Source: Neisseria flavescens (GTDB lineage: Bacteria > Pseudomonadota > Gammaproteobacteria > Burkholderiales > Neisseriaceae). Taken from it: DNA of 64,000 bases. The DNA lies in NCBI RefSeq assembly GCF_005221285.1, contig NZ_CP039886.1, forward strand, positions 1,922,001 through 1,986,000, given 5' to 3'. The position numbers were made by a program, and so were the translations under genes. This document shows positions 31,855 through 40,874 of this stretch, in pieces (within the stretch, counting starts at the first letter, position 1; the number at the start of each line of letters is the position of its first letter). The notes below the pieces were generated by a model that was given only the letters and a program-made list of their open reading frames with translations, was not told the DNA's origin and did no database searches.

Positions 31855-32688
31855 ATGGCAATCGTTAAAATGAAGCCGACCTCTGCAGGCCGTCGCGGCA
31901 TGGTTCGCGTGGTAACAGAAGGTTTGTACAAAGGTGCACCTTATGCACCTCTGCTGGAAAAGAAAAATTCTACTGCCGGTCGTAACAACAATGGTCATAT
32001 CACTACCCGTCATAAAGGTGGTGGCCATAAACATCATTACCGCGTTGTAGATTTTAAACGTAACAAAGACGGTATCCCTGCAAAAGTAGAGCGTATCGAA
32101 TATGACCCTAACCGTACTGCATTTATCGCGCTGTTGTGCTATGCAGATGGTGAGCGTCGCTACATCATTGCTCCTCGTGGTATTCAAGCCGGTGCAGTAT
32201 TGGTTTCCGGTGCTGAAGCTGCGATCAAAGTAGGTAACACTCTGCCGATCCGCAATATTCCTGTTGGTACAACTATTCACTGTATCGAAATGAAACCAGG
32301 TAAAGGTGCGCAAATTGCACGTTCTGCTGGTGCTTCTGCGGTATTGCTTGCAAAAGAAGGTGCTTACGCACAAGTTCGTTTGCGTTCTGGTGAAGTACGC
32401 AAAATTAGCGTAAATTGCCGTGCAACTATCGGTGAAGTTGGTAACGAAGAACAAAGCCTGAAAAAAATCGGTAAAGCTGGTGCTAACCGCTGGCGTGGTA
32501 TTCGTCCGACCGTTCGTGGTGTTGTAATGAACCCTGTTGATCACCCGCATGGTGGTGGTGAAGGCCGTACTGGTGAGGCTCGCGAACCGGTTAGCCCATG
32601 GGGTACTCCTGCTAAGGGCTACCGCACTCGTAATAACAAACGCACGGATAACATGATTGTTCGTCGTCGTTACTCAAATAAAGGTTAA
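31855..32688 (+). CDS. rplB: 50S ribosomal protein L2
   Basis: Required for subunit association and peptidyl transfer, 277 residues. Conserved [18 protein letters not shown] N-terminus, [20 protein letters not shown], and [19 protein letters not shown] carrying the catalytic-centre histidine. It starts 5 bp after rplW. Confidence 0.97.
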
Positions 32689-32693
32689 TTAGT

Positions 32694-32972
32694 ATGGCTC
32701 GTTCATTAAAAAAAGGCCCATATGTAGACCTGCATTTGCTGAAAAAAGTAGATGCTGCTCGTGCAAGCAACGACAAACGCCCAATTAAAACTTGGTCACG
32801 TCGTTCTACCATTTTGCCTGATTTTATCGGTCTGACTATCGCTGTTCACAACGGTCGCACTCACGTGCCTGTATTCATCAGCGACAACATGGTTGGTCAT
32901 AAATTAGGTGAGTTCTCATTGACCCGTACCTTTAAAGGCCACTTGGCTGATAAAAAGGCTAAAAAGAAATAA
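32694..32972 (+). CDS. rpsS: 30S ribosomal protein S19
   Basis: A head protein contacting S13 and the A-site tRNA, 92 residues. Starts [19 protein letters not shown] and carries [20 protein letters not shown] and [16 protein letters not shown]. 5 bp after rplB. Confidence 0.97.
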
Positions 32973-32980
32973 GGTGAATC

Positions 32981-33310
32981 ATGAGAGTAAGTGCACAACA
33001 TAAAAACGCCCGTATTTCAGCTCAAAAAGCTCGTTTGGTAGCTGATTTGATTCGTGGTAAAGACGTTGCCCAAGCTTTGAATATCTTGGCATTCAGCCCT
33101 AAAAAAGGTGCTGAGCTGATTAAAAAAGTATTGGAATCAGCAATCGCCAATGCCGAGCACAACAATGGTGTCGACATTGACGAACTGAAAGTGGTAACTA
33201 TCTTTGTTGACAAAGGCCCAAGCTTGAAACGTTTCCAAGCTCGTGCCAAAGGTCGCGGTAACCGCATCGAGAAACAAACTTGTCATATTAACGTGACAGT
33301 GGGCAACTAA
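32981..33310 (+). CDS. rplV: 50S ribosomal protein L22
   Basis: Spans the exit tunnel, 109 residues. Conserved ISAQKARLVADLIRGKDVAQ and the beta-hairpin segment around GPSLKRFQARAKGRGNRIEK, where macrolide-resistance insertions occur in other species. Nothing unusual is seen. Confidence 0.97.
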   Translation: MRVSAQHKNARISAQKARLVADLIRGKDVAQALNILAFSPKKGAELIKKVLESAIANAEHNNGVDIDELKVVTIFVDKGPSLKRFQARAKGRGNRIEKQTCHINVTVGN

Positions 33311-33319
33311 GGAAAAGCT

Positions 33320-34012
33320 ATGGGACAAAAGATTAACCCTACAGGCTTTCGCCTGGCGGTAACTAAAGACTGGGCTTCAAAATGGTTTGCTAAAAGCACC
33401 GACTTTTCTACTGTTTTGAAACAAGATATTGATGTTCGTAATTACTTGCGTAAAAAACTGGCCAATGCTTCAGTTGGTCGCGTAGTAATCGAGCGTCCTG
33501 CTAAATCTGCACGTATTACCATTCACTCTGCTCGTCCAGGTGTGGTTATTGGTAAAAAAGGCGAGGATATCGAAATCTTGAAACGTGACTTGCAAGCTCT
33601 GATGGGTGTGCCTGTTCATGTAAATATTGAAGAGATTCGTCGTCCTGAATTAGATGCGCAAATCATTGCTGATGGTATTGCCCAGCAGCTTGAAAAACGT
33701 GTTCAATTCCGTCGTGCTATGAAACGTGCAATGCAAAATGCAATGCGTTCTGGTGCTAAAGGCATCAAGATCATGACTTCAGGCCGTCTGAATGGTGCTG
33801 ATATCGCTCGTAGCGAATGGTACCGTGAAGGTCGTGTACCTTTGCATACTTTGCGTGCGAACGTAGATTATGCAACTAGCGAAGCACACACTACTTATGG
33901 TGTACTGGGTCTGAAAGTTTGGGTTTATACAGAAGGTAATATTAAATCTTCTAAACCTGAGCATGAGAAGAAACAAAGAAAGGCAGGTGGACGTAATGCT
34001 GCAGCCAACTAG
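33320..34012 (+). CDS. rpsC: 30S ribosomal protein S3
   Basis: An mRNA-entry helicase protein, 230 residues. N-terminus MGQKINPTGFRLAVTKDW, KH domain with GVVIGKKGEDIEILK, C-terminal domain with AMQNAMRSGAKGIKIMTSGR. The last 17 bp overlap the start of rplP. An AG-type DUS lies in the gene at about 33782. Confidence 0.97.
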   Translation: MGQKINPTGFRLAVTKDWASKWFAKSTDFSTVLKQDIDVRNYLRKKLANASVGRVVIERPAKSARITIHSARPGVVIGKKGEDIEILKRDLQALMGVPVHVNIEEIRRPELDAQIIADGIAQQLEKRVQFRRAMKRAMQNAMRSGAKGIKIMTSGRLNGADIARSEWYREGRVPLHTLRANVDYATSEAHTTYGVLGLKVWVYTEGNIKSSKPEHEKKQRKAGGRNAAAN

Positions 34013-34412
34013 ACTGAAATATCGCAAGCAACAAAAAGGTCGTAACACCGGTATTGCTACTCGCGGTAACAAAGTAAGTTTCGGTGAGTTCGGTTTGAAA
34101 GCCGTAGGCCGTGGTCGTTTGACTGCCCGCCAAATCGAAGCTGCTCGTCGTACTATGACTCGTCATATTAAACGTGGCGGTCGTATTTGGATTCGTGTAT
34201 TCCCTGATAAACCAATTACTGAGAAACCTATCCAAGTTCGTATGGGTGGCGGTAAAGGTAATGTGGAATATTACATTGCTGAAGTTAAACCAGGCAAAGT
34301 ATTGTACGAAATGGACGGTGTTCCTGAGTCTTTGGCTCGTGAAGCATTTGAATTGGCCGCTGCCAAATTGCCTATTCCTACAACCTTTGTAGTAAGACAG
34401 GTGGGTCAATAA
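33996..34412 (+). CDS. rplP: 50S ribosomal protein L16
   Basis: Organises the A-site tRNA acceptor arm, 138 residues, from ATG 33996 (MLQPTRLKYRKQQKGRNTG). An in-frame start 11 codons upstream lies well inside rpsC and is rejected. Conserved VSFGEFGLKAVGRGRLTARQ and RIWIRVFPDKPITEKP. The stop codon overlaps the rpmC start. Confidence 0.97.
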   Translation: MLQPTRLKYRKQQKGRNTGIATRGNKVSFGEFGLKAVGRGRLTARQIEAARRTMTRHIKRGGRIWIRVFPDKPITEKPIQVRMGGGKGNVEYYIAEVKPGKVLYEMDGVPESLAREAFELAAAKLPIPTTFVVRQVGQ

Positions 34413-34603
34413 TGAAAGCAAATGAATTGAAAGACAAATCTATTGAGCAATTAAACTCTGATTTGTTGGACTTGTTGAAAGCTCAGTTTGGCTTACGCAT
34501 GCAAAATGCAACCGGTCAGTTGGGTAAATCTAGCGAGTTGAAACGTGTACGTCGCGATATTGCTCGTATTAAAACCATTTTAACTGAAAAAGGTGCTAAG
34601 TAA
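34412..34603 (+). CDS. rpmC: 50S ribosomal protein L29
   Basis: A 63-residue helical-hairpin protein at the tunnel exit. Conserved QLNSDLLDLLKAQFGLRMQN and RRDIARIKTILTEK. Overlaps both neighbours by one base (TAATG). Confidence 0.96.
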   Translation: MKANELKDKSIEQLNSDLLDLLKAQFGLRMQNATGQLGKSSELKRVRRDIARIKTILTEKGAK

Positions 34604-34866
34604 TGAGCGAAGCTAAAAATGTTCGTACTTTGCAAGGCAAAGTGGTAAGCGACAAAATGGACAAAACTGTTACAGTATTGGTTGAGCGTAAAGTTAAACA
34701 CCCTCTGTACGGTAAAATTATTCGTTTATCAACTAAAATCCATGCTCATGATGAAAACAATCAATATGGCATTGGTGACGTAGTGGTAATCGAGGAATCT
34801 CGTCCTTTGTCAAAAACCAAGTCTTGGGTTGTAAAAGAATTGGTTGAGAAAGCGCGTACTGTTTGA
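34603..34866 (+). CDS. rpsQ: 30S ribosomal protein S17
   Basis: A primary 16S rRNA 5'-domain binder, 87 residues. Conserved GKVVSDKMDKTVTVLVERKV and GDVVVIEESRPLSKTKSW. Last gene before the structured 227-bp gap that separates it from rplN. Confidence 0.96.
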   Translation: MSEAKNVRTLQGKVVSDKMDKTVTVLVERKVKHPLYGKIIRLSTKIHAHDENNQYGIGDVVVIEESRPLSKTKSWVVKELVEKARTV

Positions 34867-35093
34867 TTTAAAACACAGTAATGTAGCTTAATAAGAAACG
34901 AAGTCTTGCAGCAAAGTTAATTTGCGTGTAAACTTCGTTTCTTATCTTCCAGCTTCTTATGGAAGTTTCTCTCCCTTCGGGATCCAAGACTGGTTTACTA
35001 GAACCGTGATGGTTTCATTTAATAAGCAGCTTAAAGTAAGGTGCGAGTTATATGAAAGTGGTAAATTAAGTTGGTTAATTTAAAGGTACTAAT
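34867..35093 (+). promoter_or_regulatory. Structured rpsQ-rplN intergenic region
   Basis: A 227-bp gap in an otherwise tight operon. It holds a perfect 14-bp inverted repeat (34891-34904 with 34932-34945) with a nested GCAAA/TTTGC stem, directly followed by CTTCCA/TGGAAG (34946-34951 with 34960-34965) and a CC-TTCG-GG tetraloop stem (34974-34981). No T-run follows any of them. It sits where the E. coli spc promoter lies, but I see no convincing -35/-10 pair. It could be a regulatory or processing structure. Confidence 0.55.
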
Positions 35094-35462
35094 ATGATTC
35101 AAATGCAGACCATCTTAGATGTGGCTGATAACTCTGGTGCGCGTCGCGTAATGTGCATCAAAGTATTGGGCGGATCTAAGCGTCGCTACGCTTCTGTTGG
35201 CGACATTATTAAAGTTGCAGTTAAAGATGCAGCCCCACGTGGTCGTGTCAAAAAAGGTGATGTATACAATGCGGTAGTTGTTCGTACTGCTAAGGGTGTG
35301 CGTCGTCCTGATGGTGCGTTAATTAAATTCGATAACAATGCTGCTGTGTTGTTGAATAATAAACTTGAACCTCTGGGTACCCGTATTTTTGGTCCGGTAA
35401 CCCGTGAATTGCGTACTGAGCGATTTATGAAAATCGTTTCATTGGCGCCTGAAGTATTATAA
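35094..35462 (+). CDS. rplN: 50S ribosomal protein L14
   Basis: An intersubunit-bridge protein, 122 residues. Starts MIQMQTILDVADNSGARRVM. Conserved GDIIKVAVKDAAPRGRVKKG and PLGTRIFGPVTRELR. First gene of the spc segment after the structured gap. Confidence 0.97.
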   Translation: MIQMQTILDVADNSGARRVMCIKVLGGSKRRYASVGDIIKVAVKDAAPRGRVKKGDVYNAVVVRTAKGVRRPDGALIKFDNNAAVLLNNKLEPLGTRIFGPVTRELRTERFMKIVSLAPEVL

Positions 35463-35473
35463 GGAATAGCGCG

Positions 35474-35797
35474 ATGAATAAGATCATTAAAGGCGATCAG
35501 GTTGTAGTGATTACCGGTAAAGATAAAGGTAAGCAAGGTCAAGTAGTTCGAGTGTTGGGTGATAAAGTTGTTGTTGAGGGTGTTAATGTTGTGAAACGCC
35601 ATCAAAAACCTAATCCAATGCGTGGTATTGAGGGTGGCATTATTACTAAAGAAATGCCTTTGGATATTTCTAATATTGCAATCCTGAATCCGGAAACTAA
35701 TAAAGCAGACCGTGTTGGTATTAAGCTGATTGAAAATGAAGGCAAAGTTAAACGCGTTCGTTTCTTCAAATCAAATGGCTCTATCATTGGAGCATAA
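35474..35797 (+). CDS. rplX: 50S ribosomal protein L24
   Basis: An assembly initiator, 107 residues. A KOW motif near the N-terminus (GDQVVVITGKDKGKQGQVVR) and the conserved GVNVVKRHQKPNP. 11 bp after rplN. Confidence 0.97.
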   Translation: MNKIIKGDQVVVITGKDKGKQGQVVRVLGDKVVVEGVNVVKRHQKPNPMRGIEGGIITKEMPLDISNIAILNPETNKADRVGIKLIENEGKVKRVRFFKSNGSIIGA

Positions 35798-35806
35798 GGA
35801 GATAAC

Positions 35807-36346
35807 ATGGCTCGTTTGAGAGAGTTTTATAAAGATACAGTTGTTCCTGAATTGGTTAAACAATTTGGTTACAAATCAGTAATGGAAGTTCCACGTATTG
35901 AAAAAATCACCTTGAATATGGGTGTGGGTGAAGCTGTTGCTGATAAAAAAGTTATGGAACACGCTGTTTCTGATTTAGAGAAAATTGCTGGTCAAAAACC
36001 AGTTGTTACTGTTGCTCGTAAATCTATCGCAGGTTTTAAAATCCGTGATAACTATCCAGTTGGTTGCAAAGTAACATTGCGTCGTGATCAAATGTTTGAA
36101 TTCTTGGATCGTTTGATTACTATTGCGTTGCCTCGTGTACGTGACTTCCGTGGTGTAAGCGGTAAATCATTTGATGGTCGTGGCAATTACAATATGGGCG
36201 TTCGTGAGCAAATTATTTTCCCGGAAATTGAATACGATAAAATCGATGCTTTGCGTGGTTTGAATATTACTATTACAACTACTGCAAAAACTGATGAAGA
36301 AGCGAAAGCTTTGTTGTCACTGTTCAAGTTTCCGTTTAAAGGATAA
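35807..36346 (+). CDS. rplE: 50S ribosomal protein L5
   Basis: A 5S rRNA-binding protein, 179 residues. Conserved PRIEKITLNMGVGEA, GQKPVVTVARKSIAGFKIR and DFRGVSGKSFDGRGNYNMGV. In E. coli the S8 repressor site lies at the start of this gene; I did not identify it here. Confidence 0.97.
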   Translation: MARLREFYKDTVVPELVKQFGYKSVMEVPRIEKITLNMGVGEAVADKKVMEHAVSDLEKIAGQKPVVTVARKSIAGFKIRDNYPVGCKVTLRRDQMFEFLDRLITIALPRVRDFRGVSGKSFDGRGNYNMGVREQIIFPEIEYDKIDALRGLNITITTTAKTDEEAKALLSLFKFPFKG

Positions 36347-36348
36347 TC

Positions 36349-36654
36349 ATGGCTAAGAAAGCACTTATTAATCGTGAGCTGAAACGTCAAGCATTGGCGA
36401 AAAAGTTTGCAGCTAAACGTGAGGCAATTTTCGCTGTTATTAATGATGCTAATGCGACTGAAGAAGAACGTTTTGAAGCACGTTTGAAGTTTCAATCCAT
36501 TCCTCGTAATGCAGCACCTGTACGTCAACGTCGTCGTTGTGCTTTAACAGGTCGTCCTCGTGGCACTTTCCGTAAATTTGGTTTGGGCCGTATTAAAATC
36601 CGTGAAATCGCTATGCGTGGCGAGATCCCTGGTGTTGTTAAAGCTAGCTGGTAA
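36349..36654 (+). CDS. rpsN: 30S ribosomal protein S14 (zinc-free form)
   Basis: 101 residues, the long form lacking the CxxC zinc motifs: the segment that would hold them reads VRQRRRCALTGRPRGTFRKF with a single cysteine. A head protein near the A site. 2 bp after rplE. Confidence 0.96.
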   Translation: MAKKALINRELKRQALAKKFAAKREAIFAVINDANATEEERFEARLKFQSIPRNAAPVRQRRRCALTGRPRGTFRKFGLGRIKIREIAMRGEIPGVVKASW

Positions 36655-36668
36655 TAGGAGTATAAATA

Positions 36669-37061
36669 ATGAGTATGCATGATCCTATTTCCGATATGTT
36701 GACTCGTATTCGCAATGCGCAACGTGCTAATAAAGCAGCAGTTGCCATGCCTTCCTCTAAACTGAAATGTGCAATTGCAAAAGTTTTGAAAGAAGAAGGT
36801 TATATCGAGGATTTTGCGGTTTCTGCTGATGCAAAACCGGTATTGGAAATTCAATTGAAATACTATGCAGGTCGTCCTGTGATTGAGCAAATTAAACGTG
36901 TTTCACGTCCAGGTTTGCGTATTTACAAAGCATCAAGTGAGATCCCTAGCGTAATGAACGGCCTGGGTGTCGCTATTGTTAGTACTTCTAAAGGTGTAAT
37001 GACTGATCGCAAAGCCCGTTCTGAGGGTGTTGGTGGTGAGTTGTTGTGCATCGTAGCCTAG
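36669..37061 (+). CDS. rpsH: 30S ribosomal protein S8
   Basis: A central-domain 16S rRNA binder and likely spc operon repressor, 130 residues. Starts MSMHDPISDMLTRIRNAQRA. C-terminal STSKGVMTDRKARSEGVGGE is conserved. Confidence 0.97.
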   Translation: MSMHDPISDMLTRIRNAQRANKAAVAMPSSKLKCAIAKVLKEEGYIEDFAVSADAKPVLEIQLKYYAGRPVIEQIKRVSRPGLRIYKASSEIPSVMNGLGVAIVSTSKGVMTDRKARSEGVGGELLCIVA

Positions 37062-37074
37062 TGGAGAAAAGTAA

Positions 37075-37608
37075 ATGTCACGCGTCGCAAAAAACCCAGT
37101 GACTGTTCCTGCTGGTGTAGAAGTAAAATTCGGAACAGATGCATTGGTTATCAAAGGTAAAAACGGCGAATTGTCTTTTCCTTTGCATTCCGATGTTGCT
37201 ATTGAACTGAACGATGGTAAATTGACTTTTGCTGCAAAAAATGACAGTAAACAGGCTAATGCTATGTCTGGTACTGCTCGTGCATTGGTTAATAATATGG
37301 TTAAGGGTGTCTCTGAAGGTTTTGAGAAAAAACTTCAATTGATTGGTGTGGGTTATCGTGCCCAAGCTCAAGGTAAAGTTTTGAACTTGTCTTTGGGTTT
37401 CTCTCATCCAATCGTATACGAAATGCCTGAAGGTGTTTCTGTTCAAACTCCTAGCCAAACAGAAATCGTTTTGACTGGTGCAGATAAACAAGTGGTTGGC
37501 CAAGTCGCTGCTGAAATTCGTGCATTCCGTTCTCCTGAGCCTTATAAAGGTAAAGGTGTTCGTTATGTAGGTGAAGTAGTAGTGATGAAAGAGGCCAAGA
37601 AAAAATAA
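37075..37608 (+). CDS. rplF: 50S ribosomal protein L6
   Basis: Near the sarcin-ricin loop, 177 residues. Two tandem alpha-beta domains. Conserved LIGVGYRAQAQGKVLNLSLG and FRSPEPYKGKGVRYVGE. Confidence 0.97.
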   Translation: MSRVAKNPVTVPAGVEVKFGTDALVIKGKNGELSFPLHSDVAIELNDGKLTFAAKNDSKQANAMSGTARALVNNMVKGVSEGFEKKLQLIGVGYRAQAQGKVLNLSLGFSHPIVYEMPEGVSVQTPSQTEIVLTGADKQVVGQVAAEIRAFRSPEPYKGKGVRYVGEVVVMKEAKKK

Positions 37609-37621
37609 TTGAGGTTCACTA

Positions 37622-37975
37622 ATGGATAAACATACAACCCGACTCCGTCGTGCACGCAAAACCCGTGCGCGTATTGCGGACTTGAAAATGGTAAGATTAT
37701 GTGTGTTCCGCAGCAATAATCATATTTATGCTCAAGTAATTAGTGCTGAAGGTGATAAAGTATTGGCTCAAGCCTCTACATTGGAAGCTGAAGTACGTAG
37801 TAGCCTGAAATCAGGTAGCAACGTTGAAGCAGCTGCTGTAGTTGGTAAGCGTATTGCTGAAAAAGCTAAAGCAGTAGGTGTTGAAAAAGTTGCTTTTGAC
37901 CGTTCAGGTTTCCAATATCACGGTCGTGTGAAAGCTTTGGCTGAAGCTGCACGTGAAAATGGTTTAAGCTTCTAA
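37622..37975 (+). CDS. rplR: 50S ribosomal protein L18
   Basis: Binds 5S rRNA with L5 and L25, 117 residues. Arg-rich N-terminus (TTRLRRARKTRARIADLKMV), conserved RLCVFRSNNHIYAQVI and AFDRSGFQYHGRVKALAEAA. Confidence 0.97.
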   Translation: MDKHTTRLRRARKTRARIADLKMVRLCVFRSNNHIYAQVISAEGDKVLAQASTLEAEVRSSLKSGSNVEAAAVVGKRIAEKAKAVGVEKVAFDRSGFQYHGRVKALAEAARENGLSF

Positions 37976-37992
37976 TATTTGGAGACTTTCAG

Positions 37993-38511
37993 ATGGCAAA
38001 ACATGAAATTGAAGAACGCGGTGACGGCCTGATTGAAAAGATGGTCGCAGTTAATCGCGTGACTAAAGTAGTTAAAGGTGGCCGTATCATGGCTTTCTCT
38101 GCACTGACTGTTGTTGGTGATGGTGATGGTCGCATCGGTATGGGCAAAGGTAAATCAAAAGAAGTGCCAGTTGCTGTTCAAAAAGCAATGGATCAAGCTC
38201 GACGCTCTATGATTAAAGTACCTTTGAAAAACGGTACTATTCATCATGAGGTTATTGGCCGTCATGGTGCTACTAAGGTATTTATGCAACCTGCTAAAGA
38301 AGGTAGCGGTGTGAAAGCTGGTGGTCCAATGCGTTTAGTATTTGATGCTATGGGTATCCATAACATTTCAGCTAAAGTACATGGTTCTACTAATCCTTAC
38401 AATATTGTACGCGCTACATTAGACGGTTTGTCTAAATTGTATACCCCTGCTGATATTGCTGCTAAACGTGGCTTGACAGTAGAAGATATTTTGGGAGCTA
38501 ACCATGACTGA
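37993..38511 (+). CDS. rpsE: 30S ribosomal protein S5
   Basis: An mRNA-channel protein, 172 residues. Conserved EKMVAVNRVTKVVKGGRIMA and GDGDGRIGMGKGKSKEVPVA, where spectinomycin-resistance changes occur in other strains; the loop (VTKVVKGGR) looks wild-type. Overlaps rpmD by 8 bp. Confidence 0.97.
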   Translation: MAKHEIEERGDGLIEKMVAVNRVTKVVKGGRIMAFSALTVVGDGDGRIGMGKGKSKEVPVAVQKAMDQARRSMIKVPLKNGTIHHEVIGRHGATKVFMQPAKEGSGVKAGGPMRLVFDAMGIHNISAKVHGSTNPYNIVRATLDGLSKLYTPADIAAKRGLTVEDILGANHD

Positions 38512-38689
38512 GCAAAAAAAGATTAAAGTTACATTGGTTAAGAGCCTGATCGGTACAATTGAATCTCATCGTGCATGTGCTCGCGGTTTAGGTTTGCGTC
38601 GCCGTGAACATACTGTAGAGGTTTTGGATACCCCTGAAAACCGTGGCATGATCAATAAAATCAGCTACTTGTTGAAAGTGGAGTCTTAA
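38504..38689 (+). CDS. rpmD: 50S ribosomal protein L30
   Basis: A 61-residue protein. Conserved VTLVKSLIGTIESHRACARG and RRREHTVEVLDTPENRGMIN. The start codon lies inside rpsE, indicating coupling. Confidence 0.96.
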   Translation: MTEQKKIKVTLVKSLIGTIESHRACARGLGLRRREHTVEVLDTPENRGMINKISYLLKVES

Positions 38690-38690
38690 T

Positions 38691-39125
38691 ATGTTTTTGA
38701 ATACTATTCAACCTGCTGAGGGTGCTACTCACGCTAGCCGTCGTGTAGGCCGAGGTATTGGTAGCGGCTTGGGTAAGACAGGTGGTCGTGGTCATAAAGG
38801 TCAAAAAAGCCGTTCTGGTGGCTTCCACAAGGTTGGTTTTGAAGGCGGCCAAATGCCTTTGCAACGCCGTCTGCCGAAACGTGGTTTTAAATCTTTGACT
38901 GCTGCCGCTAATGCTGAAGTTCGTTTGAGTGAATTAAATCTGATTGCTGTGAACGAGATTGACGTCTTGGTTCTTAAACAAGCTGGTCTGATTCCTGCAA
39001 CTGCTTCTAATGTAAAAGTTATTGCTTCTGGTGAAATCTCAAAAGCAGTTACCTTGAAAGGTGTAAAAGCTACTAAAGGTGCTAAAGTTGCTATTGAAGC
39101 TGCCGGCGGTAAAGTAGAAGAATAA
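38691..39125 (+). CDS. rplO: 50S ribosomal protein L15
   Basis: A late-assembly protein, 144 residues. Conserved Gly-rich RRVGRGIGSGLGKTGGRGHK then GQKSRSGG and FEGGQMPLQRRLPKRGF. It is followed 13 bp later by secY. Confidence 0.97.
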   Translation: MFLNTIQPAEGATHASRRVGRGIGSGLGKTGGRGHKGQKSRSGGFHKVGFEGGQMPLQRRLPKRGFKSLTAAANAEVRLSELNLIAVNEIDVLVLKQAGLIPATASNVKVIASGEISKAVTLKGVKATKGAKVAIEAAGGKVEE

Positions 39126-39138
39126 GGCTTGCACTACA

Positions 39139-40452
39139 GTGGCTAATCAACAATCTTTATCAGGATTATCCAAATTTGGTGATCTGAAAAAACGTCTGGT
39201 GTTCCTTTTAGGTGCTTTAGTCGTTTTCCGTATTGGTGCTCATATACCGGTACCGGGCGTAGATGCTGTTGCATTAGCTAAGTTATACGAAGGCGCTGCA
39301 AACGGCATATTCGGAATGTTAAATATGTTCTCGGGTGGTTCGTTGGAGCGCTTTAGTATATTTGCAATTGGTATCATGCCTTATATTTCGGCATCGATTA
39401 TTGTTCAGCTTGCTTCTGAAATTGTTCCTTCTTTAAAAGCTTTAAAGAAGGAAGGTGAGGCTGGTAGGAAAATAATTACGAAATATACTAGGTATGGGAC
39501 GGTATTATTGGCTGTATTGCAAAGCTTTGGTGTTGCAACATTTGTTTATCAACAAGGTGTTGTTGTAACGAGTTCGCTTGAGTTTCATATTTCTACAGTA
39601 GTCTGTTTGGTTACAGGTACTATGTTTCTGATGTGGTTGGGGGAGCAAATTACCGAGCGTGGTATTGGTAATGGTATTTCTTTAATTATTACAGCAGGCA
39701 TTGTATCGGGTATTCCATCCGGTATTGTTCGGATGCTAACTTTGACTGAACAAGGCTCTATGAGTATGTTGATGGCAGTATCAATTGTGATTGGTATTTT
39801 GCTGTTGATCTATGCTGTAGTTTATTTTGAGAGTGCTCAGCGTAAAGTTCCTGTGCATTATGCTAAAAGACAGTTTGGCTCTGGAATGATGCCGGGACAA
39901 AGCATTCATATGCCGTTCAAGCTAAATATGGCAGGTGTGATTCCTCCTATTTTTGCTTCCAGTATCATTTTATTTCCATCTACACTTTTAGGTTGGTTTG
40001 GTTCAAATAGTACGAATTCTTTTCTTCATAAGGTTGCTGCAATGCTGCAACACGGACAGTCTTTGTATATCATATTATTTGCCACAACTATCATCTTCTT
40101 CTGCTATTTCTATACTGCTTTAGTATTTAGCCCTAAAGAGATGGCTGAAAATTTGAAGAAGAGTGGTGCATTTGTGCCAGGTATTCGCCCAGGTGAGCAA
40201 ACCTCTAGATATTTGGAAAAAGTTGTACTGAGACTGACATTATTTGGTGCTTTGTATATCACTACAATCTGTCTGATACCTGAATTTTTAACGACGGCAT
40301 TGAAAGTTCCTTTCTATTTAGGTGGAACATCTCTGCTTATTTTGGTTGTCGTTACAATGGATTTTAGGACACAAATCAATTCATATAGAATGAGTAGTCA
40401 GTATGAAGACTTGATGAGTCGTCCAGATATGAAATCTTTGTCACGTAAGTAG
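39139..40452 (+). CDS. secY: Preprotein translocase subunit SecY
   Basis: The channel of SecYEG, 437 residues with ten expected transmembrane helices. The start is GTG 39139 (MANQQSLSGLSKFGDLKKRL). Plug and signature regions are FSGGSLERFSIFAIGIMPYI and the cytoplasmic AQRKVPVHYAKRQFG and PKEMAENLKKSGAFVPGIRP. It lies in the spc operon as usual, so its level follows ribosome synthesis. Codon use is slightly more AT-rich than its ribosomal neighbours. Confidence 0.97.
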   Translation: MANQQSLSGLSKFGDLKKRLVFLLGALVVFRIGAHIPVPGVDAVALAKLYEGAANGIFGMLNMFSGGSLERFSIFAIGIMPYISASIIVQLASEIVPSLKALKKEGEAGRKIITKYTRYGTVLLAVLQSFGVATFVYQQGVVVTSSLEFHISTVVCLVTGTMFLMWLGEQITERGIGNGISLIITAGIVSGIPSGIVRMLTLTEQGSMSMLMAVSIVIGILLLIYAVVYFESAQRKVPVHYAKRQFGSGMMPGQSIHMPFKLNMAGVIPPIFASSIILFPSTLLGWFGSNSTNSFLHKVAAMLQHGQSLYIILFATTIIFFCYFYTALVFSPKEMAENLKKSGAFVPGIRPGEQTSRYLEKVVLRLTLFGALYITTICLIPEFLTTALKVPFYLGGTSLLILVVVTMDFRTQINSYRMSSQYEDLMSRPDMKSLSRK

Positions 40453-40456
40453 GCTT

Positions 40457-40675
40457 ATGGCTAAAGAAGATACCATACAGATGCAGGGCGAAATCCTTGA
40501 GACTTTGCCCAATGCAACATTTAAAGTAAAACTGGAAAATGATCATGTAGTACTTGGTCATATATCTGGAAAAATGCGGATGCACTATATTCGTATTTCT
40601 CCAGGTGATAAGGTAACAGTTGAATTAACTCCTTATGATTTAACCCGTGCTCGGATTGTTTTCCGAGCAAGATAA
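40457..40675 (+). CDS. infA: Translation initiation factor IF-1
   Basis: A 72-residue OB-fold factor that blocks the A site during initiation. Starts MAKEDTIQMQGEILETLPNA, with GHISGKMRMHYIRISPGDKV. 4 bp after secY. Confidence 0.97.
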   Translation: MAKEDTIQMQGEILETLPNATFKVKLENDHVVLGHISGKMRMHYIRISPGDKVTVELTPYDLTRARIVFRAR

Positions 40676-40693
40676 ACGATAAAAGGAAATAAA

Positions 40694-40807
40694 ATGCGTG
40701 TACAACCTTCTGTAAAGAAAATTTGTCGCAATTGCAAGATTATTCGTCGTAATCGTGTAGTTCGCGTAATTTGTACTGACCCACGTCACAAACAACGTCA
40801 AGGTTAA
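40694..40807 (+). CDS. rpmJ: 50S ribosomal protein L36 (zinc form)
   Basis: A 37-residue protein. Starts MRVQPSVKKICRNCKIIRRN and ends DPRHKQRQG. It keeps the zinc ligands (Cys11, Cys14, Cys27, His32). AAAGGAAATAAA precedes the start. It is shorter than a 60-codon cutoff, so easily missed, and lies between infA and rpsM as expected. Confidence 0.96.
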   Translation: MRVQPSVKKICRNCKIIRRNRVVRVICTDPRHKQRQG

Positions 40808-40836
40808 GAAGCTAGTTTTCTTAACTATTGATTTTG

Positions 40837-40845
40837 TGGTATAGT
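40837..40845 (+). promoter_or_regulatory. Extended -10 promoter of the alpha operon
   Basis: TGGTATAGT (40837-40845) is an extended -10 element 30 bp before the rpsM start. No good -35 is seen. It would start the rpsM-rpsK-rpsD-rpoA-rplQ transcript. Confidence 0.5.
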
Positions 40846-40874
40846 GACATACTTTGCCCTAAAAAGGAAAAAAT

